NCBI RefSeq assembly: GCF_010726085.1
Contig: NZ_AP022560.1
Coordinates: forward strand, 5,270,001 to 5,334,000
DNA: 64,000 nt
Origin: Mycolicibacterium moriokaense
Lineage (GTDB): Bacteria; Actinomycetota; Actinomycetes; Mycobacteriales; Mycobacteriaceae
Direction: 5' to 3'
Below are positions 1 through 9,241 of this stretch, one piece after another. Each line of letters begins with the position of its first letter. Positions within the stretch are counted from its first letter, which is position 1. Both the position numbers and the translations under genes were made by a program. Below the pieces are notes generated by a model. It had not been told where the DNA came from. It did not search any database and saw nothing but the letters and a program-made list of their open reading frames with translations.

Positions 1-10
1 CACTTACTGG

Positions 11-1651
11 ATGACCGCGCGAGAGTGGACCTCGAGCATCGCGCAAGAATGGATCGCCCACGATCCCGATCCGAGCGCTGTCGCCGAACTACTCGAATGC
101 GGCGACGCTGAGCTCGATGAACGATTCGCACACCCCCTGACCTTCGGCACCGCCGGCCTGCGCGGCCCGCTGCGCGCGGGTCCGAACGGGATGAACCTGG
201 CAGTCGTGCTGCGCGCCACCTGGGCCGTCGCGAAGGTGCTCAAAGACCACGGCCTACACGGCCGCGATGTCGTGGTCGGCCGCGACGCCCGGCACGGTTC
301 GGACGAGTTTGCGCTCGCTGCTGCGGAAGTTCTTTCCGCTCAGGGATTTTCCGTCACGTTGATGTTCACCGCCGTGCCCACTCCGGTGGTCGCCTTCGCC
401 GTCCGCCACGGCGGCGCGGCGGCGGGAATACAGATCACGGCGTCACACAACCCTCCGACGGACAACGGCTACAAGGTCTACTTCGAAGACGGGTTCCCGA
501 TCGTGCCGCCGATCGACCGAGAGATCGAGCAGGCGATGGCCGATGCGCCGTACGCCGATGAGATTCCCAGGCGGGCAGTCACCCCGTCCGGAGTCAACGA
601 GGTCCAGCGCTACATCGACCGGGCGGCGCACGTGCGCCACACGCACGGTGCGGCGCGAGTGGCGGTCACGCCGTTGCACGGGGTGGGTGGTGAGTTCATC
701 CTCGACGCGTTGGTGCGCGCCGGGTTCACCGATGTGCACGTCGTCGAGAGTCAGTTCACGCCCGACCCTGACTTTCCCACTGTGGCGCTGCCCAATCCGG
801 AAGAGCCCGGCGCCGTGGCCGCACTCCTGGAACTGGCCGCGGACGTCGACGCCGACATCGCGCTGGCATTGGATCCCGATGCCGACCGGTGTGCGGTCGG
901 GGTGCCGACACCCGACGGCTGGCGAATGCTTTCCGGCGACGAAACGGGTTGGCTGCTAGGCGATTACATACTTTCCCAAATTGAGCCCGGCCCGGTCACG
1001 GCAGCGACCGTGGTGGCAAGTTCGCTGGTGTCGTCGCGGATGCTGGCATCGATCGCACGTGAGCACGGCGCCCGCCATGTGGAGACGCTGACCGGTTTCA
1101 AGTGGCTGGCACGCGCTGACGTCGACCTGCCGGCCTGCACGCTGGTATACGCCTACGAAGAGGCGATCGGACACTGTGTGGATCCGGCGTCGGTGCGCGA
1201 CAAGGACGGAATCAGCGCCGCGGTGCTGGTGTGCGATCTCGTGGTGGCACTGAGGCAGCACGGCCGCACGCTGCTGGATGCGCTCGACGATCTCGCCCGT
1301 CGCCACGGAGTGCACACCACGACCGCGGTGTCGCGACAGGTCGCAAACGTGGATGAGGCGCAGGCGCTGATGCACCGCATCCGTACGGCGCCGCCGGACA
1401 GGCTCGCCTGCTTCGACGTGACGGTCACCGATATGCGGGACGCAACGGGCCCGCTGCGCACGGACGCGGTAGTGCTGTCGGGCGGCGACGGCGAAACGAC
1501 GTTCCGAGTGGTCGTGCGACCGTCGGGCACCGAGCCGAAAGTCAAGTCGTACATCGAGGTTCGCTGCGGAGATGTGAGCGATCTGGATGAGACCCGGCAG
1601 CGCGCCGCGACATTGCAGACGGAGCTGCGGGAGCGCGCGCAGCGGTGGTGA
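11..1651 (+). CDS. pmmB: Phosphoglucomutase/phosphomannomutase family protein (PmmB-like)
   Basis: 546-aa alpha-D-phosphohexomutase that interconverts hexose 1- and 6-phosphates in the cytosol. The catalytic phosphoserine loop TASHNPP puts the serine at residue 145. The metal loop DPDADR lies at 288-293, and the C-terminal phosphate-binding RPSGTEPK at about 504-511. Length is close to M. tuberculosis PmmB (Rv3308). It is convergent with upp, the same neighbour as in M. tuberculosis, with only 10 bases between the stops. The ATG is 10 bases from the window edge, so its promoter cannot be judged. Whether the preferred substrate is glucose, mannose or pentose phosphate cannot be told from sequence. 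Confidence 0.93.
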   Translation: MTAREWTSSIAQEWIAHDPDPSAVAELLECGDAELDERFAHPLTFGTAGLRGPLRAGPNGMNLAVVLRATWAVAKVLKDHGLHGRDVVVGRDARHGSDEFALAAAEVLSAQGFSVTLMFTAVPTPVVAFAVRHGGAAAGIQITASHNPPTDNGYKVYFEDGFPIVPPIDREIEQAMADAPYADEIPRRAVTPSGVNEVQRYIDRAAHVRHTHGAARVAVTPLHGVGGEFILDALVRAGFTDVHVVESQFTPDPDFPTVALPNPEEPGAVAALLELAADVDADIALALDPDADRCAVGVPTPDGWRMLSGDETGWLLGDYILSQIEPGPVTAATVVASSLVSSRMLASIAREHGARHVETLTGFKWLARADVDLPACTLVYAYEEAIGHCVDPASVRDKDGISAAVLVCDLVVALRQHGRTLLDALDDLARRHGVHTTTAVSRQVANVDEAQALMHRIRTAPPDRLACFDVTVTDMRDATGPLRTDAVVLSGGDGETTFRVVVRPSGTEPKVKSYIEVRCGDVSDLDETRQRAATLQTELRERAQRW

Positions 1652-1661
1652 CAGCCGCTCG

Positions 1662-2285
1662 CTAGCGCGGCCCGAACTGACGGTCGCCCGCATCGCCCAG
1701 CCCCGGCACGATGTAGGCGACCTCGTTGAGTCCTTCATCGATCGTCGCCGTGTAGAGGCGCGTGCTCGGGGCCACCGCTTCCAGCGCGGCGAGCCCCTCG
1801 GGTGCGACCACCACGCAGATCGCCGTCACGTCAACAACATTGCGGGCTTGCAACAGCTTGATGGTGTGAGCCATCGATCCGCCGGTCGCGAGCATCGGGT
1901 CCAGCACGATCACGGGCTGGGTACTCAGATCGTCCGGCAGCGACTCCAAATACGGTGTGGGCTGATGGGTTTCCTCGTCGCGGGCGACGCCGACAAAACC
2001 GACGCGCGCCTCGGGGATCAACGCGTGAGCCTGGTCGACCATGCCGAGGCCGGCGCGCAGGACGGGGACCAACAACGGCGGACGGGCCAGCCGGTAACCC
2101 GTCGTCTCCGCCAGCGGAGTGCGGACGCTGATCTCTTCGGTGGCGGCGTCACGGGTGGCTTCGTAGACAAGCATGAGCGTCAGATCTCGTAGGGCCGCCC
2201 GGAACGCCGCATTGTCGGTGGCCGCATCACGCAGCGTGGTGAGCCGCGCCGCGGCGAGGGGATGATCCACGACGCGCACATCCAT
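1662..2285 (-). CDS. upp: Uracil phosphoribosyltransferase
   Basis: 207-aa pyrimidine-salvage enzyme converting uracil and PRPP to UMP. The PRPP-binding loop reads [11 protein letters not shown] and the protein ends [10 protein letters not shown], as in M. tuberculosis Upp. I chose the ATG at 2285 ([15 protein letters not shown]) over one 3 codons upstream, because it matches the usual N-terminus and sits 7 nt after a TAGTGT -10 element, i.e. a leaderless start. It lies near cdd-deoA-add, the other salvage genes of this region. Confidence 0.95.
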   Translation of the reverse strand: MDVRVVDHPLAAARLTTLRDAATDNAAFRAALRDLTLMLVYEATRDAATEEISVRTPLAETTGYRLARPPLLVPVLRAGLGMVDQAHALIPEARVGFVGVARDEETHQPTPYLESLPDDLSTQPVIVLDPMLATGGSMAHTIKLLQARNVVDVTAICVVVAPEGLAALEAVAPSTRLYTATIDEGLNEVAYIVPGLGDAGDRQFGPR

Positions 2286-2292
2286 GGGCCGC

Positions 2293-2298
2293 ACACTA
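2293..2298 (-). promoter_or_regulatory. Candidate leaderless -10 element of upp
   Basis: TAGTGT on the minus strand, followed by 7 nt and then the upp ATG at 2285. TANNNT-N6/7-ATG is the pattern expected where transcription starts at the start codon itself. No Shine-Dalgarno sequence is present. Confidence 0.5.
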
Positions 2299-2412
2299 GT
2301 GGAAGGGGTGCGACGCGGCAGCGGACCTGACGGACTTCGCGTCTAGCGCTGGCGTGCATCCATCGGTGGCGCATCGATGGAACCGGGGCGGGGCACGCAC
2401 CGTCCTAAGCGC

Positions 2413-2721
2413 ATGTTCGCCGATACCTTCGTCGATACCGTGGCTATCCGCGCGCTGGGATCCACCAATTCGTCTCATGCCGACGAGCTCGCGCACATCG
2501 CCAGCACCCTCTCGGCACTGCCGGTTGCGGCCGAGGGATCGTCCCTGGGCCCCGTGGGCGCCCGGTTCCTCTCCGCTCTGGCTCACGCCGCTGCCGACGG
2601 ATCCCGGACGGTGCTCGCGCTGAGCGCCCAGCTCTCGAGGTCGAACGCGACGGCGTATGCCGTTGCGTCTGCGTACGAGTCCGTCGACAGCGGCGCGGGT
2701 GCGCGCATCGCGGGCGTCTAG
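2413..2721 (+). CDS. EspC-family (DUF2580-like) small protein, putative type VII secretion substrate
   Basis: 102-aa, Ala/Ser-rich helical protein (MFADTFVDTVAIRALG...). It has the length and composition of the EspC/DUF2580 family of ESX-associated proteins: an N-terminal helix, a turn, then a helix with a Y-x-x-x-D/E-like tail (YESVDSG). The family assignment comes from general resemblance, not a strict motif. It ends 2 bases before the NlpC/P60 gene, so the two are co-transcribed and probably act together. No strong Shine-Dalgarno is seen. An in-frame ATG 12 codons upstream is an alternative start. Confidence 0.55.
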   Translation: MFADTFVDTVAIRALGSTNSSHADELAHIASTLSALPVAAEGSSLGPVGARFLSALAHAAADGSRTVLALSAQLSRSNATAYAVASAYESVDSGAGARIAGV

Positions 2722-2723
2722 CC

Positions 2724-3806
2724 GTGGCCAGCACCCTGGTTACGACGCTCGCGGCGCCCCTGCGGGCCGTGCAGTCGATGGTGGGCCCCGGGTGGTCCGA
2801 TGACCTCGTCGATGGGCCGGCGGTGGCGTTGGCCCGCGCACGCGACGCCCTCTTCGACGTCTCGGCGGCTACCAGGAGGTCCTGGAGACAGACGGACTGG
2901 ACCGGCACAGGCGCCGACGGGGCCGCGGACTTCATCGCCAGAACGGCTGCGGCCATCGACCGGCTCGCCGAGCACACCGATCAGATGAACGGGGCGGCAC
3001 GGGCTGCGGGTGCCGCGGTGGCGCGGGCGCACGCCCGGTTGGCCGAGATCGTCGCCGGTTTCGAGGCGCGCGCTGAGGCGCTGGAGCCGTTCCTGGACTC
3101 ACCGGAGGCTGCCGCCGCCCTGCGGGCCGAGGCGCAGCGCTCGCTGGCAGAGGCCGTCGCGGTGGTCGAGGAACTCGAGGCTGAACTGGACGGGCACACC
3201 GCTGCGTTGCCCAATCCCGCGGCACCTTCGCCCGCCACGACACCAGCCGGTCTCGGGTCCTCTGCGATGCCGTCGATGGGCTCGGGGTTCGGTGGCGGCG
3301 CGCCGATGCGGCCGATGCCGAACGGGTCCACCGCGTCGGGCTTCGGGGACCTCGCGGAGCTGTTCAGGCGGGATGCCCCCGAATCGATGCCGGAAGCCGC
3401 CGCGTTCGGAGATGGTGTCGCCGTCCGGCTTCCCGACGGCAGTACGGTCACAGCCCCGAATGCGGTGGCGGCCAGCGCCGTCCGGCACGCGTTGACCCAA
3501 CTGGGTGTGCCCTATGACTGGGGCGGCACGACACCGGGCGTCGGCCTGGACTGCAGCGGACTCACACAGTGGGCGTATTCCGAAGCGGGACTGAACCTTC
3601 CGCGTCTGGCGCAGGAGCAGGATGTGGGTGCACGGGTGTCAGCAGGCGATCTGCGGCCGGGCGACCTCGCGGTGTGGGACGGCCACGTCGCGATGATCGT
3701 CGGAAACGGGACGATGATCGAGGCCGGCGACCCGGTGAAGTTGTCGCCGATCCGAACCGACAACGCGGGTCAGGGATTTCAAGGGTTCTGGCGGCCCACG
3801 GCGTGA
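2724..3806 (+). CDS. NlpC/P60 (C40) peptidoglycan hydrolase with WXG-like N-terminal helical domain
   Basis: 360 aa, GTG start. Residues 1-155 are helical and contain a W-x-G turn (DWTGTGADG). A Pro/Gly/Met-rich linker covers about 160-225, and a C-terminal NlpC/P60 domain about 245-358. The catalytic Cys277 sits in GLDCSGL and His321 in DGHVAMIVG. Such domains cut D-Glu-mDAP stem-peptide bonds. There is no Sec signal peptide, so export would have to use another route. The helical N-domain plus the EspC-like partner immediately upstream point to type VII (ESX) secretion; this is inference. The pair occupies the position of sapM in the M. tuberculosis order (upp-sapM-satS). Confidence 0.85.
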   Translation: MASTLVTTLAAPLRAVQSMVGPGWSDDLVDGPAVALARARDALFDVSAATRRSWRQTDWTGTGADGAADFIARTAAAIDRLAEHTDQMNGAARAAGAAVARAHARLAEIVAGFEARAEALEPFLDSPEAAAALRAEAQRSLAEAVAVVEELEAELDGHTAALPNPAAPSPATTPAGLGSSAMPSMGSGFGGGAPMRPMPNGSTASGFGDLAELFRRDAPESMPEAAAFGDGVAVRLPDGSTVTAPNAVAASAVRHALTQLGVPYDWGGTTPGVGLDCSGLTQWAYSEAGLNLPRLAQEQDVGARVSAGDLRPGDLAVWDGHVAMIVGNGTMIEAGDPVKLSPIRTDNAGQGFQGFWRPTA

Positions 3807-4070
3807 TCAGGAATCCCAGGTGACGGCTTCGGCACCGGACTCGACGTATGCGCCATAGGCCAGTTGCAGCACATCGGGTAGCCCCGTCGTCGCCGGATGC
3901 GTCACCATAGATGCAACGCGGGTTCGCCGTCACCCAAGCCAGCCGGGACGGAACCGTCGTATCCATGAGGTGGCCCAGCGCCGGCCCCATGGCCGATTCT
4001 CGACAAATCCTTTAAGCCAAGATCAACGCGTCCAGCTACGACTGCCGACCTGACCGGCAAGGTCGATGGC

Positions 4071-4076
4071 TATTCT
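4071..4076 (+). promoter_or_regulatory. Candidate leaderless -10 element of satS
   Basis: TATTCT followed by 7 nt and the satS ATG at 4084. There is no ribosome-binding site in the 7-nt gap. The 277 bases between the NlpC/P60 gene and satS show no other convincing gene. Confidence 0.5.
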
Positions 4077-4083
4077 GTGCGCC

Positions 4084-5352
4084 ATGGCTGCTGACATCGT
4101 GCCGATCCGGCTTGGGCTGACCAAGGGCGACTTCTACACGCTATGGGCGCCGCGGTGGCGTGATGAGGGCGACGAGTGGGAGGCCTTCCTCGGAAAGGAC
4201 GATGACCTCTACGTCTTCGAAACCGTGGCAGACCTGGTCGCATTCGTCCGGACCAACAACGACAACGATCTGACCGACCATCCTGCCTGGGAAAAGCTCA
4301 CCCAGGCCAACGCGCATCGCTTCGACCCCGCCGAGGAGCGGCAGTACGACATCGTCGGCGTTCCCGAGCTGGCCGCCGAGAAGCCCAGCGAGGAGACGGT
4401 GACCCAGCTGCACCGAGCGCTGGCCATCACATCGTCCATCGGATCGGTGTGCGAGCTCCCCGCCATCAGCAAGTTCTTCAACGGCAACCCGGGGCTGGCC
4501 CAGCTGGGCGGCGGGGTCGACGCGTTCAGCGGCCGGGCCGGCCGCAAGCGCTGGGGCGAGATCGAGACGGCGATCGCCCGCAGCTGGGACAACGTCGTCG
4601 ACGCCATCGATGAACTGGTCAGCACCCCCGACGTCGACGAGGCCGCGTCGAAGAAGGCCAGCGGCGAACTGGCCGAAGATCCCCCCGAACCCGAGGAAGA
4701 CGAGATCGTCGAGGAGCTCGCGGAGAGCGACGACGCCGAGGACAGCGACGTCGAGGAGACCGACGAGCTCGAGGACCACGCCGGCGGCGCGGTGCTCGGC
4801 AGCGACGAGGACTTCTGGGTCAAGGTCGGCATCGACCCGGTGCGGATCATGACCACCGGCGGCACGTACTACACCCTGCGGTGCTATCTCGATGACCAGC
4901 CGGTCTTCCTCGGCCGCAACGGCCGGATCAGCGTGTTCGGATCCGAACGGGCGCTCGCGCGCTACCTGGCCGACGAGCACGACCACGATCTCTCCAACCT
5001 CGCCACGTACGACGACATCCGCACGGCGGCCAACGACGGGTCACTCCGGGTCAACGTCACCGACGAGAACGTCTACGTACTCACCGAGATCGTCGACTAT
5101 CTCGCGGACGGTCCCGACGCGATCGACCGTGACCAGCTCGATCTCGCCGTCGAATTGCTCAGGGACGTAGGCGAATACGCCGAGGACACCATCGTCGAGG
5201 AGTCTCTGGACGCCGACCAGCCGCTGGGCAGGATCGTCGCGTACGTGCTCGATCCCGACAAGGTGCGCCGCCCGACACCGCCATACGCCAAGGCCGTCGA
5301 GCAGTGGGAGGCGCTGGAAGCCTTCGTCGAATCCCGGCTGCGGCCCGAATAG
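4084..5352 (+). CDS. satS: SatS-like chaperone of the SecA2 export pathway (Rv3311 homologue)
   Basis: 422-aa cytosolic protein in the syntenic position of Rv3311 (SatS). SatS is reported as a chaperone for a subset of SecA2-dependent exported proteins, including SapM. Two globular parts are joined by a strongly acidic linker (about residues 198-236, mostly D/E). The C-terminal part carries the repeated phrasing YTLRCYLDDQPVFLG, similar to FYTLWAPRWRDEG at the N-terminus, so the halves may be related. There is no signal peptide or membrane segment. The start follows the leaderless TATTCT element; an ATG 6 codons upstream lies on the promoter itself and is unlikely. The classical client gene sapM is absent next door. 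Confidence 0.8.
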   Translation: MAADIVPIRLGLTKGDFYTLWAPRWRDEGDEWEAFLGKDDDLYVFETVADLVAFVRTNNDNDLTDHPAWEKLTQANAHRFDPAEERQYDIVGVPELAAEKPSEETVTQLHRALAITSSIGSVCELPAISKFFNGNPGLAQLGGGVDAFSGRAGRKRWGEIETAIARSWDNVVDAIDELVSTPDVDEAASKKASGELAEDPPEPEEDEIVEELAESDDAEDSDVEETDELEDHAGGAVLGSDEDFWVKVGIDPVRIMTTGGTYYTLRCYLDDQPVFLGRNGRISVFGSERALARYLADEHDHDLSNLATYDDIRTAANDGSLRVNVTDENVYVLTEIVDYLADGPDAIDRDQLDLAVELLRDVGEYAEDTIVEESLDADQPLGRIVAYVLDPDKVRRPTPPYAKAVEQWEALEAFVESRLRPE

Positions 5353-5354
5353 CG

Positions 5355-5710
5355 TTAGAGCTCAGTCGCTTTCGGGTGACGTGGCTCGTAGAGCCCGAGT
5401 TCCCCGCCGCCTGGGAGCATGATACTGGTCAGCAGGCCCCAGCCCTCGTCGCTCACAGGGCCACATGTCACGCCCTTGGCGTTGAGCTCGTCGATGGTGT
5501 GTTGACGTCGTCGCACATCAGGTACAGCTCATGCGACCCGGCGCCTTCGGCCGGATGTACGGCCACCTCGGCCGGCGGCAGTTTGAAGATCAACCAGCCA
5601 CCGCCCGCGTCCACGTTGGGATAGCCGAGCACGTCCCGGAAGAAGGCACGGTCGGCGTCGGCATCGCTGCTGTAGATGATGGCGTGAGCACCGGTGATCA
5701 CGAACGTCAC
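5355..5710 (-). pseudogene. VOC (glyoxalase/bleomycin-resistance) family gene, frameshifted
   Basis: The first 70 codons from the GTG at 5710 encode a typical VOC fold start (ITGAHAIIYSSDADADRAFF, then WLIFKLPPAEVAVHP, then ELYLMCDDVN). The frame then breaks near 5496-5504 and reaches an early stop. In the next frame the family continues, reading TIDELNAKGVTCG, GLLTSIMLPGGGELGLYEPRHP and a TAA at 5355-5357. One base appears to be missing in the CAACACACCATC stretch, so this is a recent frameshift or a sequencing error. It lies 24 bases downstream of add on the same strand. Confidence 0.75.
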
Positions 5711-5734
5711 CGTACCGGCCCACCGGCCCCGATG

Positions 5735-6835
5735 TCAGCCGATGAGAACGGCGAAGCGCGGCTTGATCACGTCGTCGATGATGGACAGACGTTCGTCGAA
5801 CGAGATGAACGCCGACTTCATCGCGTTGATCGTGAACCGCTGTAGGTCGCTCCAGCCGTAGCCGAAGGCCTCGACGAGGCGCCACATCTCGTCGCTCATG
5901 GTCGTGTCGCTCATCAACCGGTTGTCTGTGTTGACGGTGACCCGGAACCGGAGCCGGGCGAGCAGGTCGAACGGATGCTCGGCGATGCTGGCCACGGCGC
6001 CGGTCTGGACGTTCGACGAGGGACAGAGCTCGAAGGGAATCCGCTTGTCCCGCAACAACGCGGCCAACCGGCCCAGCTTCGCTTCGCCATCCTCGCTGAC
6101 GGTGATGTCGTCGACGATCCGGACGCCGTGACCGAGACGGTCCGCGCCGCAGAAGGCGATGGCCTCGTGGATGGACGGCAGCCCGAAGGCCTCCCCCGCG
6201 TGAATGGTGAAGCGGGCGTTGTTGTCTCGCATGTATTCGAACGCATCGAGGTGCCGGGTCGGCGGGTAGCCGGCCTCCGCGCCCGCGATGTCGAATCCGA
6301 CCACGCCGCGGTCGCGGAATCGTATTGCCAGCTCGGCGATCTCCTGCGATCGCGCCTGATGCCGCATCGCGGTGACCAGGCATCGCACCACGATGAAGCG
6401 GCCCTCGGCGTTGGCGGCCTTCTCACCGTCGGCGAACCCGGCGAGCACGGCCTCGACGACCGCGTCCAGCGACAGGCCGGCGTCGATGTGCAGCTCGGGC
6501 GCGAACCGGATTTCGGCGTACACCACGTTGTCGGCCGCGAGGTCCTCAACGCACTCGTACGCCACCCGGTGCAGCGACTCGGGTGTCTGCATCACCCCGA
6601 CGGTGTGTGCGAACGGCTCCAGGTAGCGCACCAGCGATCCGCTGTGCGCTGCGGTGCGGAAGAACGATGCGAGTTCGTCGACGTCGGTGGCGGGCAGATC
6701 GCCGTAGCCGGTCGCGTCGGCCAGCTCCAACACGGTGGCCGGGCGCAACCCGCCGTCGAGGTGGTCGTGCAACAGCGCCTTGGGAGCCTGCCGGATGTTC
6801 TCCAACGTCAGCGGCAGTGAACCAGTAGGCGCCAT
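5735..6835 (-). CDS. add: Adenosine deaminase
   Basis: 366-aa metal-dependent amidohydrolase converting (deoxy)adenosine to (deoxy)inosine. Zinc-site HDH is at residues 23-25. Further motifs are [16 protein letters not shown] (zinc His and catalytic Glu), RLGHGV (catalytic His) and VNTDNRLMS, the actinobacterial form of the usual NTDDP. It is the last gene of cdd-deoA-add, with 1 base between the deoA stop and this ATG, so it is translationally coupled. Orthologue of Rv3313c. Confidence 0.95.
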   Translation of the reverse strand: MAPTGSLPLTLENIRQAPKALLHDHLDGGLRPATVLELADATGYGDLPATDVDELASFFRTAAHSGSLVRYLEPFAHTVGVMQTPESLHRVAYECVEDLAADNVVYAEIRFAPELHIDAGLSLDAVVEAVLAGFADGEKAANAEGRFIVVRCLVTAMRHQARSQEIAELAIRFRDRGVVGFDIAGAEAGYPPTRHLDAFEYMRDNNARFTIHAGEAFGLPSIHEAIAFCGADRLGHGVRIVDDITVSEDGEAKLGRLAALLRDKRIPFELCPSSNVQTGAVASIAEHPFDLLARLRFRVTVNTDNRLMSDTTMSDEMWRLVEAFGYGWSDLQRFTINAMKSAFISFDERLSIIDDVIKPRFAVLIG

Positions 6836-6836
6836 G

Positions 6837-8141
6837 TCAATCTCCGCTCGTGATCCGATCGATGATCAGCGGCCGCTGCGGCGGCGGCTCGTCACCGATG
6901 CTGAAGCCGCCGTCCAGTTCGGCCAGTGCCGCCTGGAATTGCTCCGGCGTCTCGGTGTACAGGGTGAACAACGGCTCGCCGGCGGCGACGGGCTCGCCGG
7001 GGCGACGATGGATGCGCAGGCCGGCGCCGGACTGCACGCGTCCACCTGGGACGGAGCGGCCCGCACCGAGCCGCCACACCGCAAGACCAACCGCCATCGC
7101 ATCGATGCTTTCCATCGTGCCACTTCGCGGGGCGGTGACGGTCTCGCTATGGGGGCCGATCGGCAACGGCTGCTCGAGGTCGCCGCCCTGGGTGGCGACG
7201 AGCTTGCGGAATCGGTCCATGGCCGTGCCGTCTTTCAAGGTCTGCGCCGGGTCGGTGCCGTCGATACCTGCCGCGTCGAGCATCTCGGCGGCCAACGCCA
7301 GCGTCAGTTCCACCACATCTGCCGGACCGCCGCCGGCCAGCACCTCAAGCGATTCGGCCACCTCGACGGCGTTGCCCACCGTTCGGCCCAGCGGCGTCTC
7401 CATATCGGTGAGCAGCGCGCGCGTCACCAGCCCTTCCGCGGCGCCGAGCTCGACCATCGTGCGGGCCAGCTCACGGGACTCCGCCTCGGTGTCGAGGAAC
7501 GCGCCCGAACCCACCTTGCAGTCGAGCACCAGCGCCTTGGTGCCCTCGGCGATCTTCTTGCTCATCACCGAGCTCGCGATCAGCGGCAGCGACTCGGTGG
7601 TGCCGGTGACGTCCCGAAGCGCATAGATCTTGCGGTCGGCGGGCGCCAGCTCCCCGGCGGCGAAAATCGCCGCACCAAGATCACAAAGCTGTTGGCGAAT
7701 CCGGGCTTTCGACAACTCGGCGGAGAAACCGGGGATGGATTCCAGCTTGTCGAGCGTGCCGCCGGTATGGCCCAGCCCGCGACCCGCCGCCTGGGGCACC
7801 GCCCCGCCACACGCCATCACGATCGGGACCAACGGGATGGTGATCTTGTCGCCGACCCCACCCGTGGAATGCTTGTCCACCAACGCCAATGGCTTTCCAT
7901 CACGGCGAAGATCTGTAAAGTCCATCCGCTCGCCGGAGTTCACCATCGCCGTCGTCCAGCGGACGATCTCCGGCTTGGTCATGCCACGCAGGAAAATCGC
8001 CATCAGCAGTGCCGACATCTGCTCGTCGGCGACCCGGCCGTGGGTGTAGCCGTCGATCACCCAGTCGATCGCCGCGTCCGACAGCACTCCACCGTCGCGC
8101 TTGGTCCGAATGATGGTGGGCGCGTCGAATGTGAACTGCAT
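6837..8141 (-). CDS. deoA: Thymidine phosphorylase
   Basis: 434-aa pyrimidine-nucleoside phosphorylase releasing thymine and deoxyribose 1-phosphate. The phosphate loop KHSTGG is at 90-95. The family signature [13 protein letters not shown] lies at 119-131. The ATG at 8141 ([18 protein letters not shown]) matches family N-termini; a longer upstream reading would run into cdd. It starts 7 bases after the cdd stop and is followed directly by add. Orthologue of Rv3314c. Confidence 0.95.
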   Translation of the reverse strand: MQFTFDAPTIIRTKRDGGVLSDAAIDWVIDGYTHGRVADEQMSALLMAIFLRGMTKPEIVRWTTAMVNSGERMDFTDLRRDGKPLALVDKHSTGGVGDKITIPLVPIVMACGGAVPQAAGRGLGHTGGTLDKLESIPGFSAELSKARIRQQLCDLGAAIFAAGELAPADRKIYALRDVTGTTESLPLIASSVMSKKIAEGTKALVLDCKVGSGAFLDTEAESRELARTMVELGAAEGLVTRALLTDMETPLGRTVGNAVEVAESLEVLAGGGPADVVELTLALAAEMLDAAGIDGTDPAQTLKDGTAMDRFRKLVATQGGDLEQPLPIGPHSETVTAPRSGTMESIDAMAVGLAVWRLGAGRSVPGGRVQSGAGLRIHRRPGEPVAAGEPLFTLYTETPEQFQAALAELDGGFSIGDEPPPQRPLIIDRITSGD

Positions 8142-8148
8142 CACGGGA

Positions 8149-8571
8149 TTACGGTACTTCTTCGTGCGGGATCTCCAGGCGGGCCAGGTCCTGCGGCCCG
8201 AAGGCATCGGGTAGCAGCTCCCCCAACGGGCGCGGCCCCAAGGGATGATCGATCAACATTTCCGCGCCGCCGTGCTCCAGCAGGACCTGCCTGCACCGTC
8301 CGCAGGGCATCAACACCTCCCCCGCGCCGTCGACGCACGACAGCGCGATCAGCTTGCCGCCGCCTCCGGAATGCAGGGCACAGACCACTGAGCACTCGGC
8401 ACAGAGACCAAGACCATATGAGACATTCTCCACATTGCAGCCCGAGACGATCCGATGATCGTCCACCAGGCCCGCCGCTCCGACCGCGAACCCCGAATAC
8501 GGGGCGTAAGCGTGCGCCGTGGCTTCAGTTGCCCTGTGCCGCAACATCTTCCAGTCGATTTCGGATGTCAT
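8149..8571 (-). CDS. cdd: Cytidine deaminase
   Basis: 140-aa homotetrameric-type cytidine deaminase. Zinc ligands are Cys57 (in CAE, with catalytic Glu59), Cys90 and Cys93 (PCGRC). I chose the ATG at 8571 (MTSEIDWKML) because GAGGG lies just upstream; a GTG five codons earlier is possible. First gene of the cdd-deoA-add operon, divergent from sdhCDAB. Orthologue of Rv3315c. Confidence 0.94.
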   Translation of the reverse strand: MTSEIDWKMLRHRATEATAHAYAPYSGFAVGAAGLVDDHRIVSGCNVENVSYGLGLCAECSVVCALHSGGGGKLIALSCVDGAGEVLMPCGRCRQVLLEHGGAEMLIDHPLGPRPLGELLPDAFGPQDLARLEIPHEEVP

Positions 8572-8675
8572 TTCACCCTCGTCCACTCGGCTCTGAATGC
8601 ATTCCGAACTCCCGTCGCAGCGCCGGCCACGTGAGAAAGGTAACCCTAATTTTGGCCGTTTTGCGTGCGCCGACG

Positions 8676-8697
8676 GCTAAACGGTAGTTCGTTTAGC
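8676..8697. promoter_or_regulatory. Perfect inverted repeat between cdd and sdhC (candidate operator)
   Basis: GCTAAACG-N6-CGTTTAGC: 8-bp perfect arms with a 6-nt spacer, in the 241-bp divergent region between cdd (start 8571) and sdhC (start 8813). The size and symmetry suit a dimeric repressor such as a TetR- or GntR-type protein. It could serve either operon. No regulator is encoded beside it. Confidence 0.45.
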
Positions 8698-8812
8698 AGT
8701 ACAACTGGGTTTAGAGTCGCCCCGAGGTTTGGGGCAGTGGTCCACGACCGGTCTGATCGCGAAGCCTGTGGGACCCCCGCCCCGAGCGTCCACCGAAGGC
8801 GTTGGAGGCCAA

Positions 8813-9241
8813 ATGAGTACTCAGACTGCAGGGAGCGCGACGGTGCCGGCGCCGCGACCCGAACCGTCGCGCAGACGCACCCTTTATCGCGGTGATCCCG
8901 GGATGTGGTCCTGGGTGCTGCATCGGATCACCGGCGCCACCATCTTCTTCTTCCTGTTCGTACACGTGTTGGACACGGCGCTGGTGCGGGTCAGCCCGCA
9001 GGCGTACAACGAGGTCATCGAGACCTACAAGACGCCGATCGTCGGCCTGATGGAGATCGGCCTGGTCGTCGCCGTGCTCTACCACGCCCTCAACGGCATC
9101 CGGGTGATCCTCATCGACTTCTGGCAGCACGGCCCTCGCTATCAACGAGCGATGCTCTGGGTCGTCATCGGCATCTTCCTGGCGGTCTTCATCCCCATGG
9201 TCAGCGTGATCGGCATGCACATGGTGGAGCGGTTCCTGTGA
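8813..9241 (+). CDS. sdhC: Succinate dehydrogenase cytochrome b556 subunit (SdhC)
   Basis: 142-aa membrane anchor. A Pro/Arg-rich N-terminal tail precedes MWSWVLHRITGATIFFFLFVHV (first helix, with the HR[IV][ST]G signature). The second helix has the haem-ligand motif LYHALNGIR, and a third hydrophobic helix follows. GGAGG lies 5 nt before the ATG. First gene of the sdhCDAB operon encoding complex II (Sdh2 type, Rv3316-Rv3319), which passes electrons from succinate to menaquinone. Confidence 0.93.
   Translation: MSTQTAGSATVPAPRPEPSRRRTLYRGDPGMWSWVLHRITGATIFFFLFVHVLDTALVRVSPQAYNEVIETYKTPIVGLMEIGLVVAVLYHALNGIRVILIDFWQHGPRYQRAMLWVVIGIFLAVFIPMVSVIGMHMVERFL

Noticed and set aside
3807..4065. Possible gene between the NlpC/P60 gene and satS
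   Set aside because: Short frames only, no ribosome site or similarity; treated as intergenic with the satS promoter at its end.
6735..8687. 650-codon plus-strand frame opposite add, deoA and cdd
   Set aside because: The three minus-strand genes have full family motifs. The antisense frame crosses several gene boundaries and shows no domain.
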